Of a DNA stretch of 55,151 bases, positions 1-9,040 are shown piece after piece (the first letter of the stretch is position 1; every line of letters begins with the position of its first letter). The position numbers and the translations under genes are program-made. Source of the DNA: Bacteroidota bacterium. GTDB lineage: Bacteria; Bacteroidota; Bacteroidia; UBA7662. The notes beneath the pieces are model-generated. The model saw only the letters and a list, made by a program, of their open reading frames with translations, was not told where the DNA came from and made no database searches. The stretch covers positions 1-55,151 of the forward strand of contig SYHX01000002.1 in assembly GCA_005799025.1 (NCBI GenBank), in the 5' to 3' direction.

Positions 1-615
1 GATTTCGCTTTGTTGAATGTTGGCATTGGGAATAACCGTTCTAAACGTGGAATTAGGATTGGAGGGGTTGATTGGGCGGATGAGAGCGCAATCGTACGCA
101 AGCTCTGAGCCATAATTATCCAAGTCAGCGCCCGCATTGTATTCATCTGCCCAATGGGAAAGCAACGAAGTTTTGGTATTGTAGGCACTGTATTCCCATT
201 GGTCCGCTAAGTTCCTGTTCTGGCTGTACCCCATGCCCAAAGCATGTTGCCAAGAACCCGAAGCGTTCATGGGTACCATGATGGAAAGATCAGATAAAGG
301 CAAGCGAGCCGTTCCAGAGGGCGTTTCACGATCCAGGTAGGCGTTGGAACGATTGTTGACCGCCAAACCAATCGTGCCGCCCAAGGTTAGTTTACGAATT
401 CCACCCATAGCCGCAGGGTTCACCAACACGGCTCCATAGTCACCAGCAAGCGCTCCATTCGCCCCAGCCATGCCCACAGATCTGGCTGTGACTGCCATAT
501 CTGGCCTACCGTACAACCATACGTCATTCAATCCTTGAGCACTCAATTCTAGCCCTGCACATAACAATACCCACAACCCCCAAAAATAAACACGAACCGA
601 TGGTGTCAATTTCAT
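1..615 (-). CDS. OmpP1/FadL-like outer-membrane protein, N-terminal part
   Basis: Translating the minus strand from the ATG at 615 gives 205 residues open to the window edge, so the C-terminus is missing. The start is a hydrophobic signal peptide (MKLTPSVRVYFWGLWVLLCA) with a likely cleavage after LELSA. Next comes the segment ARSVGMAGANGALAGDYGAV followed by NPAAMGG, the usual N-terminal plug/hatch pattern of FadL/OmpP1-type beta-barrels, which bring hydrophobic compounds across the outer membrane. The ATG lies 13 bases after the stop of the repetitive lipoprotein gene, so the two are probably co-transcribed. The barrel is not visible here, so the substrate is unknown and the family call rests on the N-terminal motif only. 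Confidence 0.7.
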   Translation of the reverse strand, partial: MKLTPSVRVYFWGLWVLLCAGLELSAQGLNDVWLYGRPDMAVTARSVGMAGANGALAGDYGAVLVNPAAMGGIRKLTLGGTIGLAVNNRSNAYLDRETPSGTARLPLSDLSIMVPMNASGSWQHALGMGYSQNRNLADQWEYSAYNTKTSLLSHWADEYNAGADLDNYGSELAYDCALIRPINPSNPNSTFRTVIPNANIQQSEI

Positions 616-628
616 AAAAAACTAATCC

Positions 629-2056
629 TTAACGCCTTGGAGAAAAAGAGCCGGAGCGACTGGAACCCGATGAGGAACCCGAAAATGAACGATTCGAACC
701 GGAGGAAGAGCTAGGAGCACTGGAAGTGGAGCGCGGTGTGCTGTATGTAGAGCGCGGTGTGCTGGATGTAGAGCGCGGTGTGCTGTATGTAGAGCGCGGT
801 GTGCTGGATTCCGTACGAGTTGTGTTATAATTTGAGCGTGGAGAACGATATTCCGGCCTAGGGCTACGATCCGACCAAGTGCCACCACTAACCCTGTCGT
901 TCCCGTATGTCCTTTCACTTCCCTTGTCGTAATACGATCCACGCCTTGTACTGGATTCCGAAAAACGATCTCTGAAGGAATAATTTCGTTCTTTGGATGT
1001 TCCTGATGGATTTCGTGTATAGCCAACCCCACTTCGGGTTCTGGAATCACCATCTTCACGCTGCACATGACGCTTTTGCGCAAACGGTAATGAAAATATT
1101 CGACGCCCACGCTGATCATTGGAATTTGAATTGGCTACCACATTTCCAGAAGATGGATTCCGCCTATCGCCGCTGATTGCAGATACCCTGCTCACAAAAT
1201 CGCCATGACGATGGGAAGTCCCGTTCACCCTGGCTTGACCCCAGGGGGTCATTCGATTTCCCGAACCATTCCTTACATGGATTTGATTGAGTCGATCCCT
1301 TCGAGGCCCTGAACGATACCGCGGTTGGTTGTGAATCCAAACAAAAGTGTTTCCACCCCAGCCATTCCAACCACCCCAACCCCCTTGATTCCAGCCGCCC
1401 CAATGGTTCCAACCGCCCCAACCGTATCCTCCGCCCCAGCCGTATCCCCCGCCCCAACCGTATCCTCCACCCCAGCCATATCCCCATGGATTATTCCAAG
1501 AATTCCATGGATTGTTCCAGTAGGCATGATAATTCCATCCCCCACCCCAACTCCAACAAGGGGCGTTCCATCCAATGCCTGGTCCGATTCCCCATCCCCA
1601 ACCTCCATAATTCGTACTGTATAAACCTGTGAAGGAACTAGCGTCCCCTAGCCCATCTCTGTATCCACGGCGGTAGGACCTGCGGTAATCTGCAATATTC
1701 AATCCCAGATCATCTCCCAGAAAATCATTACCCTCGTCCAAATACCCTGATCCCCGGGATTCACTTAATTGATCGCCTCGGCCGCGGTCATTATTGCCCC
1801 TATTGTAATTAATTCCGTCGCGATCTGCACTTTCATCGCGATTCCCCGTGTTTTGATTAGTAGAACCCGAACCACTGTATCGGGAAGCCTGAACTAGTCG
1901 ATTTTCTTCGGCATCAAAACCCCCAGCGATATAATATGTATCTGAATTGTAATGATCATCCGCGCCGGACACGGTTAGTGCTTGCTTGGAACAAGAAAGC
2001 AAGGCCGGCAACATCAAAATCCAAACAAGGTTCGGCAAACTCAAGGAACTTTTCAT
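629..2056 (-). CDS. Gly/Trp-rich, Ser/Thr/Pro/Arg-repeat lipoprotein, unknown function
   Basis: About 475 residues. The ATG at 2056 is preferred over a TTG two codons upstream because it directly gives a lipoprotein signal peptide with lipobox LLSC and Cys near residue 22, so the protein should be lipid-anchored. After an Asn/Asp/Arg/Gly-rich stretch there is a block of GYGWGG units and further WGG/WNG motifs. The C-terminal third is Arg/Ser-rich with heptads of the type STPRSTY/STPRSTS and a Ser-rich tail. No catalytic motif is visible and most of the chain looks intrinsically disordered. It lies divergent from proS and just upstream of the OmpP1/FadL-like gene. A role as a structural or surface-coating envelope protein is only inference. 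Confidence 0.75.
   Translation of the reverse strand: MKSSLSLPNLVWILMLPALLSCSKQALTVSGADDHYNSDTYYIAGGFDAEENRLVQASRYSGSGSTNQNTGNRDESADRDGINYNRGNNDRGRGDQLSESRGSGYLDEGNDFLGDDLGLNIADYRRSYRRGYRDGLGDASSFTGLYSTNYGGWGWGIGPGIGWNAPCWSWGGGWNYHAYWNNPWNSWNNPWGYGWGGGYGWGGGYGWGGGYGWGGWNHWGGWNQGGWGGWNGWGGNTFVWIHNQPRYRSGPRRDRLNQIHVRNGSGNRMTPWGQARVNGTSHRHGDFVSRVSAISGDRRNPSSGNVVANSNSNDQRGRRIFSLPFAQKRHVQREDGDSRTRSGVGYTRNPSGTSKERNYSFRDRFSESSTRRGSYYDKGSERTYGNDRVSGGTWSDRSPRPEYRSPRSNYNTTRTESSTPRSTYSTPRSTSSTPRSTYSTPRSTSSAPSSSSGSNRSFSGSSSGSSRSGSFSPRR
726..809. repeat. 21-bp tandem repeat, four copies, inside the lipoprotein gene
   Basis: Four copies of a 21-base unit (GTAGAGCGCGGTGTGCTGKAT, where the first copy has GTGG) lie head to tail. 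The variable base alternates T, G, T, G, so the higher-order period is 42 bases. Each unit is in frame and encodes one STPRST(Y/S) heptad on the minus strand. The near identity suggests recent amplification by slippage. Confidence 0.9.
1421..1483. repeat. 18-bp tandem repeat coding for GYGWGG units
   Basis: Three full copies and half of a fourth of an 18-base unit (plus strand RCCGTATCCYCCRCCCCA) lie in frame in the lipoprotein gene and encode consecutive GYGWGG hexapeptides on the minus strand. Flanking, more diverged WGG-coding triplets continue on both sides. Confidence 0.85.
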
Positions 2057-2085
2057 GGCCAATGGTTTTAAAAGGCTGATTAATG

Positions 2086-2093
2086 CAAATTTA
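2086..2093 (-). promoter_or_regulatory. Possible -7 box (TAAATTTG) for the lipoprotein operon
   Basis: The minus strand reads TAAATTTG, a perfect match to the Bacteroidota -7 consensus TAnnTTTG, about 30 bases upstream of the ATG at 2056. I find no TTTG at the expected -33 spacing, so this is a half-supported call. Confidence 0.3.
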
Positions 2094-2274
2094 CGCTTCT
2101 ATTTGTTAAAATTTTGGATAACGTTCCTTGTTGAAGGTTTAATAAAAAGAATGAATTTCAAGAAATTTACCCATGTTGCGGATTTTGGTGTGTTTTTGAT
2201 GCATTCTAACTGATTTATTTGCTTGAATATTTCAATGGAGCACCTTTTCATTGTTTCATATTTTTTAACGTAAA

Positions 2275-3744
2275 ATGGCCAAAGAAATTACACAACGCTC
2301 TCAAGACTACGCCCAATGGTATCAAGACTTGGTTATAAGGGCAGGATTGGCTGATTATTCGGCTGTTCGGGGCTGTATGGTCATCAAGCCTTACGGCTTC
2401 GCCATTTGGGAAAGAATGCGGGATGCCCTTGATGCCAAGTTCAAGGCTACCGGTCACCAAAACGCTTATTTTCCCCTTTTCATTCCCAAATCCTTCTTCA
2501 GTAAAGAAGCCGCCCACGTGGATGGTTTTGCCAAAGAATGCGCCGTTGTGACGCATTACCGCTTGCGCAACGGGGCGGATGGACAAATTGAGGTGGATCC
2601 GCAAGCCAAATTAGAGGAGGAACTCATCGTCCGCCCTACCTCTGAAACCATCATTTGGAACAGCTACAGGGATTGGATCCAAAGTTACCGTGACTTGCCC
2701 CTGCTTATCAATCAGTGGGCCAATGTGGTGCGTTGGGAAATGCGCACGCGTCTATTCCTTCGGACTACCGAATTCCTTTGGCAAGAAGGCCATACCGCCC
2801 ATGCAACTGCGGAGGAGGCCATCCACGAAACCAAGCAAATGCTGGAAGTGTATGCAGATTTTGCGGAACAATGGATGGCTATGCCCGTCATCAAAGGTGT
2901 CAAAACCGAACAGGAACGATTTGCAGGGGCAGTGGATACCTATTGCATCGAGGCGTTGATGCAAGACGGCAAGGCTCTCCAAGCTGGCACATCGCATTTT
3001 CTGGGACAAAATTTCGCCAAGGCCTTCGATGTTCAATTTGCCAATGCCCAAGGCGGCAGAGAATATGTTTGGGCCACATCATGGGGCGTTTCCACCCGCT
3101 TAATGGGCGCCTTGATAATGGCTCATTCGGACGACCAAGGCCTGGTTCTACCGCCCATGCTTGCTCCGGTTCAGGTGGTGGTGATCCCTATTTACAAGGG
3201 GGCTGAGACCATTTCGATTCTGCGCGATTCTTGCCAACAAATAGTCCACGAGTGTCAGGCGGCAGGGCTTCGAGTCGAACTTGATGCTGAGGACAACGCC
3301 AGACCTGGGTGGAAATTTGCCCATCACGAGTTGCGTGGCATTCCAGTCCGTATTGCTGTTGGAATGAGGGATCTGGAGAATGGAACAGTGGAACTGGCCC
3401 GTCGAGATTTGCAAACCAAAACCAGCGTGACCAGGGAAGGGATTGCAGCGTATTGCCAACACTTAATGAACGAGGTGCAAGAGTCGCTCTACAAGAAAGC
3501 TTTGGACTTCCGCAGCTCCATGACCTTTGAAGTCGATACATGGAAAGACTTTCAAACGCGAATCGAAGCCGGCGGACTGGTTGCAGCGCATTGGGACGGG
3601 ACCAACGCCACCGAAACTGCCATCAAAGAAGCTACCAAAGCCACCATTCGTTGCATTCCTTTGGATCAAAAACCCGTAGCGGGACAATGCGTTTATTCGG
3701 GCCAACCTTCCCAAGGTAGGGTGCTGTTCGCCAAAGCATATTAA
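2275..3744 (+). CDS. proS: Prolyl-tRNA synthetase (short, archaeal/eukaryote-like type)
   Basis: Charges tRNA-Pro with proline in the cytoplasm. The 489 residues match the short ProS class, which lacks the editing insertion of the E. coli-type enzyme. Visible landmarks are RPTSETIIW (proline-pocket region), the class II motif 2 stretch around [18 protein letters not shown] and WQEGHTAHA, then [18 protein letters not shown] and [20 protein letters not shown] in motif 3. An anticodon-binding domain starts at about residue 300 ([10 protein letters not shown]) and the protein ends in the typical aromatic C-terminus FAKAY. There is no Shine-Dalgarno sequence before the ATG; the leader is AT-rich. 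A second gene follows after 17 bases. Confidence 0.97.
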   Translation: MAKEITQRSQDYAQWYQDLVIRAGLADYSAVRGCMVIKPYGFAIWERMRDALDAKFKATGHQNAYFPLFIPKSFFSKEAAHVDGFAKECAVVTHYRLRNGADGQIEVDPQAKLEEELIVRPTSETIIWNSYRDWIQSYRDLPLLINQWANVVRWEMRTRLFLRTTEFLWQEGHTAHATAEEAIHETKQMLEVYADFAEQWMAMPVIKGVKTEQERFAGAVDTYCIEALMQDGKALQAGTSHFLGQNFAKAFDVQFANAQGGREYVWATSWGVSTRLMGALIMAHSDDQGLVLPPMLAPVQVVVIPIYKGAETISILRDSCQQIVHECQAAGLRVELDAEDNARPGWKFAHHELRGIPVRIAVGMRDLENGTVELARRDLQTKTSVTREGIAAYCQHLMNEVQESLYKKALDFRSSMTFEVDTWKDFQTRIEAGGLVAAHWDGTNATETAIKEATKATIRCIPLDQKPVAGQCVYSGQPSQGRVLFAKAY

Positions 3745-3761
3745 TCGACATTTCAAATCCT

Positions 3762-4433
3762 ATGACCAGCGAAAACATTGATCAACTCATGGCCGCAGTA
3801 GCAACCAAGTCCTCCACCAAACAAGCGATTTACCGCAATACGCTACAGCATTTTGAATCCCTCAAAGGAATCCTTGCAAACCTAGCAGAGTCTTGGTCTT
3901 CGGTCATAAAGGCCCAAGACCCTTCTGTAGAAATTGTTTTCAAAGACAAAAATCGTTTTGAATGTGATTTCAAATTCTCTGGAGATACACTCTGCCTTTG
4001 CATGCACACCAATGTTTTCGCATTTCCCCCGCAACATTTTGTTCAACAAAGCCCCAGGGTGATTGTCGATCCCATGTTGGGGTATTTTGGACAGATACAA
4101 ATATATAATTTTCTCTCCGATAGTTTCAAATACAATCGATTAGGGGATGAGGGTTTGTTGTTGGCTAGAATCTTTGTTGATCGGGATAGTCATTTTTTGG
4201 TGGAAGGAAAACAACAGTTTAGTTTTCTCTATAACGATGTTGAAAAACAAATTCTCAACCAAGAGGTCTTGTTGAAAATTATCTTGCAATCGGTGCAATA
4301 TTGTTTGGACATGGATTTGATGGTGCCACCGTACGAGCAGGTGAATGCAGTCGCCTTAGGTCAATTTCTTCTGGAAAACGGGAGTTCAGGACACAAAACC
4401 ACCAAACGTCTAGGCTTTATGAGCGAAAGCTAA
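3762..4433 (+). CDS. Conserved-looking protein of unknown function
   Basis: A cytoplasmic-type protein of 223 residues with no signal peptide and no membrane segment. I do not recognise a family. The N-terminal 60 residues look helical. The middle (about 65-160) alternates beta-type stretches around VEIVFKDKNRFECDFKFSGD and VEGKQQFSFLYNDVEKQILN. The C-terminus carries a Lys/Arg-containing tail. No catalytic motif stands out. It starts 17 bases after proS on the same strand, so it is probably translated from the same mRNA. Its stop codon interlocks with that of folA (CTAA at 4430-4433). Base composition resembles the neighbours, and the long uninterrupted frame between two certain genes supports it being real. 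Confidence 0.8.
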   Translation: MTSENIDQLMAAVATKSSTKQAIYRNTLQHFESLKGILANLAESWSSVIKAQDPSVEIVFKDKNRFECDFKFSGDTLCLCMHTNVFAFPPQHFVQQSPRVIVDPMLGYFGQIQIYNFLSDSFKYNRLGDEGLLLARIFVDRDSHFLVEGKQQFSFLYNDVEKQILNQEVLLKIILQSVQYCLDMDLMVPPYEQVNAVALGQFLLENGSSGHKTTKRLGFMSES

Positions 4434-4975
4434 ATCGTCGAACGCTCTAAACGTTGATAGCGATACCTGAGGCCGGAAGTACTTGTCATCCATTCCCCTG
4501 AGTTCACCAGCTTCCAACGCTTGGCGTCGATTACAAAGCGGGCCTGGGCCTCTGGCCACAGTCCCTCCACCTCGGTTCGATCAATAAAATGGGCGTGCTC
4601 CTCCATAACACTGTAAATCTCTGCACCGCCTATGACCCAAACGGGATCAGGCAGACTGCAAAAGGCTAGGGCCTCTTGAGGACTACCCGCCCAAAGACAT
4701 TGATAGAAATAGGCAGGGGCATCAACCGAGTCCACGGCGTTCTCCAGAAGAATTGATTGCTTGGACATGACCACCATTTGCCTTCCCGGCAAAGCCCTGC
4801 CAATACTCAACAAAGTTTTCCGGCCCATGATGCAAGAATGGCCCATTGTCAAAGCCTTGAAGCGGGACAAGTCCTCCGGCAATTTCCATAACAATTCATT
4901 TCCATCGCCGATGGCTCCATCCAAGGAAGAAGCCAGGAGTAAACCAACGGAACTTAAGGGCGTGGGCGAATTCAT
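4430..4975 (-). CDS. folA: Dihydrofolate reductase
   Basis: Reduces dihydrofolate to tetrahydrofolate with NADPH and so restores the folate oxidised by thymidylate synthase, whose gene lies 22 bases upstream. The protein has 181 residues, slightly longer than the usual ~160. Family motifs are GLLLASSLDGAIGDGNELLW, then LPEDLSRFK (the Asp equals the substrate-binding acid of E. coli DHFR), the NADPH-binding IMGRKTLLSIGRALPGR and the late VIGGAEIY motif. It is the last gene of the minus-strand run GT2-rsmG-thyA-folA. Confidence 0.96.
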   Translation of the reverse strand: MNSPTPLSSVGLLLASSLDGAIGDGNELLWKLPEDLSRFKALTMGHSCIMGRKTLLSIGRALPGRQMVVMSKQSILLENAVDSVDAPAYFYQCLWAGSPQEALAFCSLPDPVWVIGGAEIYSVMEEHAHFIDRTEVEGLWPEAQARFVIDAKRWKLVNSGEWMTSTSGLRYRYQRLERSTI

Positions 4976-4997
4976 GGGCGATGAGCGTGAAGGAACC

Positions 4998-5792
4998 CTA
5001 GACGGCTACAGGGGCTTTGATGGCCGGGTGGGGATCGTACCCCTCCAAACAGACATGTTCGTAGCGAAAATCGTCTATTTCCCGGACCGTTGGATCCAAA
5101 TGAAGTGTTGGAAGGGATCTTGACTCCCGACTTAACTGGAGCCTCGCCTGTTCCTCATGATTGGAATACAAATGAGCATCTCCCATCGTATGCACCAATT
5201 CGCCTGTTTTTAAACCACAGATCTGCGCCATCATATACGTGAGCAAAGCATAGGATGCAATGTTGAAGGGAACGCCCAAAAAAACATCGGCACTGCGCTG
5301 ATACAATTGGCATGACAAGTATCCCTCCGCTACATAAAATTGAAAAAAACTATGACAAGGCGGCAAAGCCATTTGGGGAATATCACTGACATTCCAAGCG
5401 GACAATAACAATCTTCTCGAATCAGGATTGGTTCGAAGTTGATAAATAAGCTCCGCCAGTTGATCGGTTTCTTTCCCATCGGCGCCAGACCATCGGCGCC
5501 ATTGTTTACCGTACACTGGACCGAGTTCGCCGTGTTCATCTGCCCATTCGTCCCAGATACTGACCCCGTTTTCTTTCAAATAAGCGATGTTGGTCGTACC
5601 GCTAATGAACCATAACAATTCATGAACCACGGACTTAAAATGCACCTTTTTGGTGGTGATTAACGGAAAACCTTTCTGCAAATCAAATCGCATCTGTGGG
5701 CCAAAAATGCTGCGGGTCCCCGTTCCAGTACGGTCTTCTTTGTGGATCCCTTCGGCAAGGATCTTGGCAAGCAAATCATGGTAAACTTTCAT
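4998..5792 (-). CDS. thyA: Thymidylate synthase
   Basis: Makes dTMP from dUMP using methylene-tetrahydrofolate. It has 264 residues, the same size as the E. coli enzyme. Landmarks are [13 protein letters not shown] (phosphate-binding Arg), [31 protein letters not shown], the catalytic Cys146 in [12 protein letters not shown], the dUMP-binding [19 protein letters not shown] and the C-terminal [10 protein letters not shown]. The ATG lies 15 bases after the rsmG stop and folA follows 22 bases later, which is the common thyA-folA pairing. Confidence 0.98.
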   Translation of the reverse strand: MKVYHDLLAKILAEGIHKEDRTGTGTRSIFGPQMRFDLQKGFPLITTKKVHFKSVVHELLWFISGTTNIAYLKENGVSIWDEWADEHGELGPVYGKQWRRWSGADGKETDQLAELIYQLRTNPDSRRLLLSAWNVSDIPQMALPPCHSFFQFYVAEGYLSCQLYQRSADVFLGVPFNIASYALLTYMMAQICGLKTGELVHTMGDAHLYSNHEEQARLQLSRESRSLPTLHLDPTVREIDDFRYEHVCLEGYDPHPAIKAPVAV

Positions 5793-5807
5793 ATCAGAGC
5801 CTAAGGG

Positions 5808-6515
5808 TCAATTTCGTTTAAATTTAGGTAAAGAATGGATTGCCTTCATGTACACCACATACTTTTGGTCGAAAAACAAATCATCCGAGAAATCCCGGAC
5901 AGGATAGACCTCAAAGGGTCTTCCAAGCTCCTTCAATTCTTTGCCCAACCCTCCTTGGAGATCGCCACCTTTGAGCACCACCCAACCATTGGGTTTGGGG
6001 CCCCGCGATTGCTTCGATAGCAAAGCCTCAGTCCACTCCACCAAAAGCGCCATCCGTGCCACCGCCCTTGATACTGCAAAATCAAAAAATCCATGCACAC
6101 TCTCCACTCGGCCATGCACAGCCTCCAAATTAGCAAGACCCAAATGAACGGCTATATCTTGCACAACTTTGATTTTTTTGCCTATGGAATCGACCGCAAC
6201 CCATTGAACCTTAGGAAACACAATTGCCAAAGGGATGGCCGGAAAGCCGCCACCTGTCCCAATATCCAGCACACGCATACCCGGCAAGAATGGCATGATC
6301 TTAGCAATAGCAAGGCTATGCAACACGTGATGAATTGACAAAGCCTCCTCGTCTTTTCGGGAAATAACATTGATTTTGGAATTCCAGGCCTTGTAAAGTT
6401 CAGGGAGTGAATTCAGGGCTTGAACCTGATTTACCTCGAGTTCCGGAAAATAACGCAACCAATCCACGGAGTAATCGTTACTTGACATGGATTCCCTAAG
6501 GACGGTTGCCATCAT
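5808..6515 (-). CDS. rsmG: 16S rRNA (guanine-527 N7) methyltransferase RsmG
   Basis: SAM-dependent methyltransferase that modifies G527 in the 530 loop of 16S rRNA. It has 235 residues from the ATG at 6515; an internal ATG at 6488 (MSSNDYSVDW) is a possible alternative start. The RsmG pattern is clear: WNSKINVISRKDEEALSIHH, HSLAIAKIMPF, the SAM-binding VLDIGTGGGFPAIPLAIVFP, then VDSIGKKIKVVQDIAVHLGL and DFAVSRAVARM. It is preceded by the GT2 gene (13-base gap) and followed by thyA (15 bases). Confidence 0.95.
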   Translation of the reverse strand: MMATVLRESMSSNDYSVDWLRYFPELEVNQVQALNSLPELYKAWNSKINVISRKDEEALSIHHVLHSLAIAKIMPFLPGMRVLDIGTGGGFPAIPLAIVFPKVQWVAVDSIGKKIKVVQDIAVHLGLANLEAVHGRVESVHGFFDFAVSRAVARMALLVEWTEALLSKQSRGPKPNGWVVLKGGDLQGGLGKELKELGRPFEVYPVRDFSDDLFFDQKYVVYMKAIHSLPKFKRN

Positions 6516-6528
6516 ATCCCTTTGATGC

Positions 6529-7626
6529 CTACCACCTGGTTTTGGAGGGCTGGGTGACGGTCATCGCCCATACGGTACGAAGGATCAGATTCTTGAGATC
6601 AAGGATGGGCAAAAGTGGTAAGAGCCCGGATTGTTTGAACCGTACAGCTGCCCAACTCAAAGTGCCCCAGCGAAACATCCACAAAAAAGCCCAAGGCGCG
6701 GAATAATCCAACGGCCACAGCCATGCTAATGCAGGCCATAACAACATCATCCACAGGGATATCCCGTACAAGGCAATCCGGAATTTATGCCCAAACTTAA
6801 GGTATGCAGCACTGCTGACATGCCGCTTCTTTTGTTGGAACCATGCGCCCCATGTTAATGGAGCCTCGGTGTAGGTCCACGCATCCTGTTGAAGGACAAC
6901 CTTGACGTTATTCTTGGTCGCCGCTTGATTGACGAACAGACCGTCATCTCCCGAAACGTGCTTGAGGTGAGCACTGAAACCCTTGTGGTAGAAAAACAAA
7001 TTACGCAAGTAAGAAAGATTTCCACCTCTTCCCATGAAAGCCTGGCCGGCAATGGCATGACCATAACACTGCAAATTGGTAAACAAAGCATCGAATTGCT
7101 GAAACCATCCCAAGATCCCTTTAGTCTTTTCCAATTGAACATGACCCAGAACCAACTCCGTGGCATCCTTGTAAGTTTCTTGGATCAGGGACAGCCATTG
7201 TTCGCTCGCAGGTCTGCAATCCGCATCGGTAAAGATCAAATAGGGATGGGATGCCGATTTGATTCCCAAAGTAAGGGCAAACTTCTTGCCTGTAGGGTAT
7301 TTGTCTTGTTCCTCGACGGAAACGATTTTGAGGCGAGGATAGACCTCGGAAAATTCCTTGAGCACCAACCCTGTTTCGTCCCAACTGCTGTCATTGACCA
7401 CGATGACTTCAAAATCTGGGTGGTCTTGGGCCATCCATACTGGAATGTTACGGCGAAGATTATCAGCCTCGTTGCGGGCAGCGATAATTAGACTCACAGA
7501 TTTTGCAGAGCCCTTAGATATTTGTTTGGCTTTGGCTTGCAGCATAACTGGCCACCAATAGCGTTGAAGGTAATAAAAATGCCAAAGTCCAGCCAAAGCA
7601 AAAAACATCCACCAAGGAAAATTCAT
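6529..7626 (-). CDS. Membrane-anchored family 2 glycosyltransferase
   Basis: About 365 residues. The start at 7626 (MNFPWW) puts the N-terminal membrane helix (WMFFALAGLWHFYYL) at the front; ATGs at 7632 and 7641 are alternatives. The cytoplasmic domain is GT-A/GT2: SLIIAARNEADNLRRNIP, VIVVNDSSWDETG, the metal-binding FTDADCRP, the acceptor-side SGDDGLFVNQAA and a QKKRHVSS motif in place of the processive QxxRW. Two or three hydrophobic helices follow at the C-terminus (about 285-345). Donor and acceptor cannot be told from sequence. It heads the minus run with rsmG, thyA and folA and is divergent from tgt with about 76 bases between starts. Confidence 0.88.
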   Translation of the reverse strand: MNFPWWMFFALAGLWHFYYLQRYWWPVMLQAKAKQISKGSAKSVSLIIAARNEADNLRRNIPVWMAQDHPDFEVIVVNDSSWDETGLVLKEFSEVYPRLKIVSVEEQDKYPTGKKFALTLGIKSASHPYLIFTDADCRPASEQWLSLIQETYKDATELVLGHVQLEKTKGILGWFQQFDALFTNLQCYGHAIAGQAFMGRGGNLSYLRNLFFYHKGFSAHLKHVSGDDGLFVNQAATKNNVKVVLQQDAWTYTEAPLTWGAWFQQKKRHVSSAAYLKFGHKFRIALYGISLWMMLLWPALAWLWPLDYSAPWAFLWMFRWGTLSWAAVRFKQSGLLPLLPILDLKNLILRTVWAMTVTQPSKTRW

Positions 7627-7702
7627 GATCATTACGGGCATAAGGTGCGAAATTAGAAGTCAGGGGCGAATTTTGGCCTCAGATTATCCACCCGTTGTCC
7701 AC

Positions 7703-8881
7703 ATGCCCTTCCAGCCTCCTGCCAATTTGATCAGCCAATCCAGCATTGGGACCGGCTTTGACCTTGTGGCCAAAGACCCTTCGACCGCTGCGAGAGCAGG
7801 CTTGCTGCAGACACCTCACGGTGTGGTGGAAACGCCCTTGTTCATGCCGGTGGGTACCCAAGGGACTGTTAAGGGCATAAGCTCTGCCGAACTCCAAGAC
7901 AGTATCCGAGCAGGTATCGTTTTGGGGAATACTTACCATCTGTATTTGAGGCCGGGGACGGACCTTTTGGAAGAAGCCGGGGGATTGCATCGCTTCATGC
8001 GCTGGGACGGACCTCTCCTTACTGATAGCGGAGGTTACCAAGTTTTTTCCTTGGCCGATCGCCGACGCATCCGGGAAGACGGTGTGGAGTTCGCCAGCCA
8101 TATTGACGGATCCAAGCATTTGTTCAGTCCCGAGGAATCCATGCGCATCCAACGCTCCATTGGAGCGGATTTCTGCATGGCATTTGACGAATGTACCCCA
8201 TACCCTTGCGCCCAAAGGGATGCAAAGGCAAGCATGGAGCTGACTCACCGATGGTTGGATCGCAGTTTGAAGGCCTGGGAACAGACCCAACCTCTGTACG
8301 GGCATCCCCAAAGGCTAATCCCCATTGTGCAAGGCTCCACCTACCCTACCCTTCGCGTTGAATCTGCTCGCTTCGTTGCGGAGCGTGCCACCCACGGTTG
8401 CGCCATCGGAGGACTCAGTGTGGGCGAGCCTATCGAGGACATGTACCAAATGACCGAAGAAGTCACCTCCATTTTGCCAGAAAATCAATTCCGTTACCTG
8501 ATGGGCGTGGGCACACCCGCCAATATTCTGGAGAGTATTGCACGCGGTGTGGATCTCTTTGACTGCGTTATGCCAACCCGCAATGCTAGGAACGGGATGC
8601 TCTTCACTTGGAAAGGAATCATCAACCTCCGAAATCGCAAATGGCGAACGGACTTGACTCCCCTTGACCCAGAAAGTGCATTGGCAGAGGACCGCCAATA
8701 TTCCAAAGCCTATGTCGCTCACCTCTTTCAATGTCATGAAATGCTAGGGCCAAGGCTGGCAACGCTTCATAATTTGCATTTTTATTTGGATCTTACAAGA
8801 GTCACAAGAGAACATATTTTGGCAGGGGATTTTGCAGAATGGAAATCCGATATTCTAGCTCAACTGACGCATCGCCTATGA
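7703..8881 (+). CDS. tgt: Queuine/preQ1 tRNA-ribosyltransferase
   Basis: Exchanges guanine for a queuine precursor at wobble position 34 of GUN-anticodon tRNAs. The frame is open from 7625, but the ATG at 7703 (MPFQPPANLI) gives 392 residues, close to the family length. The catalytic Asp lies in LLTDSGGYQVFSL; the second is in the GVDLFDCVMPTRNARNG stretch; SIGADFCMAFDEC and GGLSVGEP are also present. The usual zinc motif CxCxxC is absent: after PLDPE the sequence reads SALAEDRQYSKAY, while the later HNLHFYLDL retains the His. I recall similar zinc-less enzymes in other Bacteroidota, so this is probably a lineage trait and not decay. Confidence 0.95.
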   Translation: MPFQPPANLISQSSIGTGFDLVAKDPSTAARAGLLQTPHGVVETPLFMPVGTQGTVKGISSAELQDSIRAGIVLGNTYHLYLRPGTDLLEEAGGLHRFMRWDGPLLTDSGGYQVFSLADRRRIREDGVEFASHIDGSKHLFSPEESMRIQRSIGADFCMAFDECTPYPCAQRDAKASMELTHRWLDRSLKAWEQTQPLYGHPQRLIPIVQGSTYPTLRVESARFVAERATHGCAIGGLSVGEPIEDMYQMTEEVTSILPENQFRYLMGVGTPANILESIARGVDLFDCVMPTRNARNGMLFTWKGIINLRNRKWRTDLTPLDPESALAEDRQYSKAYVAHLFQCHEMLGPRLATLHNLHFYLDLTRVTREHILAGDFAEWKSDILAQLTHRL

Positions 8882-8950
8882 GGCAATAGATCCTTATGGA
8901 CTTCCCCTCTTGATGCAATTGAAGGATACCTTTGAAAATAACATATGGGA

Positions 8951-8978
8951 AAAGGGCGCCCCTTTCGAGACGCCCTTT
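8951..8978. terminator. Bidirectional hairpin terminator between tgt and the T9SS gene
   Basis: An 8-base inverted repeat AAAGGGCG (8951-8958) and CGCCCTTT (8971-8978) with a 12-base loop lies between the convergent ends of tgt (8881) and the large minus-strand gene (9041). The outer A/T pairs supply a short T run on each strand, so it may serve both genes. Confidence 0.65.
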
Positions 8979-9040
8979 GGAAAAGATAAAATCAGGAACC
9001 TTGGTTTCGTAAAAATTAAAAACCAAGAACATAAAGCCGT

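Noticed and set aside
726-1483. Short tandem repeats as possible CRISPR, origin iterons or a VNTR outside genes
   Set aside because: Both repeat sets are in frame within the lipoprotein gene and lack spacers.
7625-7702. 26-residue N-terminal extension of Tgt
   Set aside because: It lacks similarity to the family, reaches into the start of the divergent glycosyltransferase gene, and an ATG at 7703 gives the normal length.
7703-8881. tgt as a decaying gene because the zinc motif is lost
   Set aside because: The frame is complete, catalytic regions are intact, and zinc-less versions are, to my recollection, found in other Bacteroidota.
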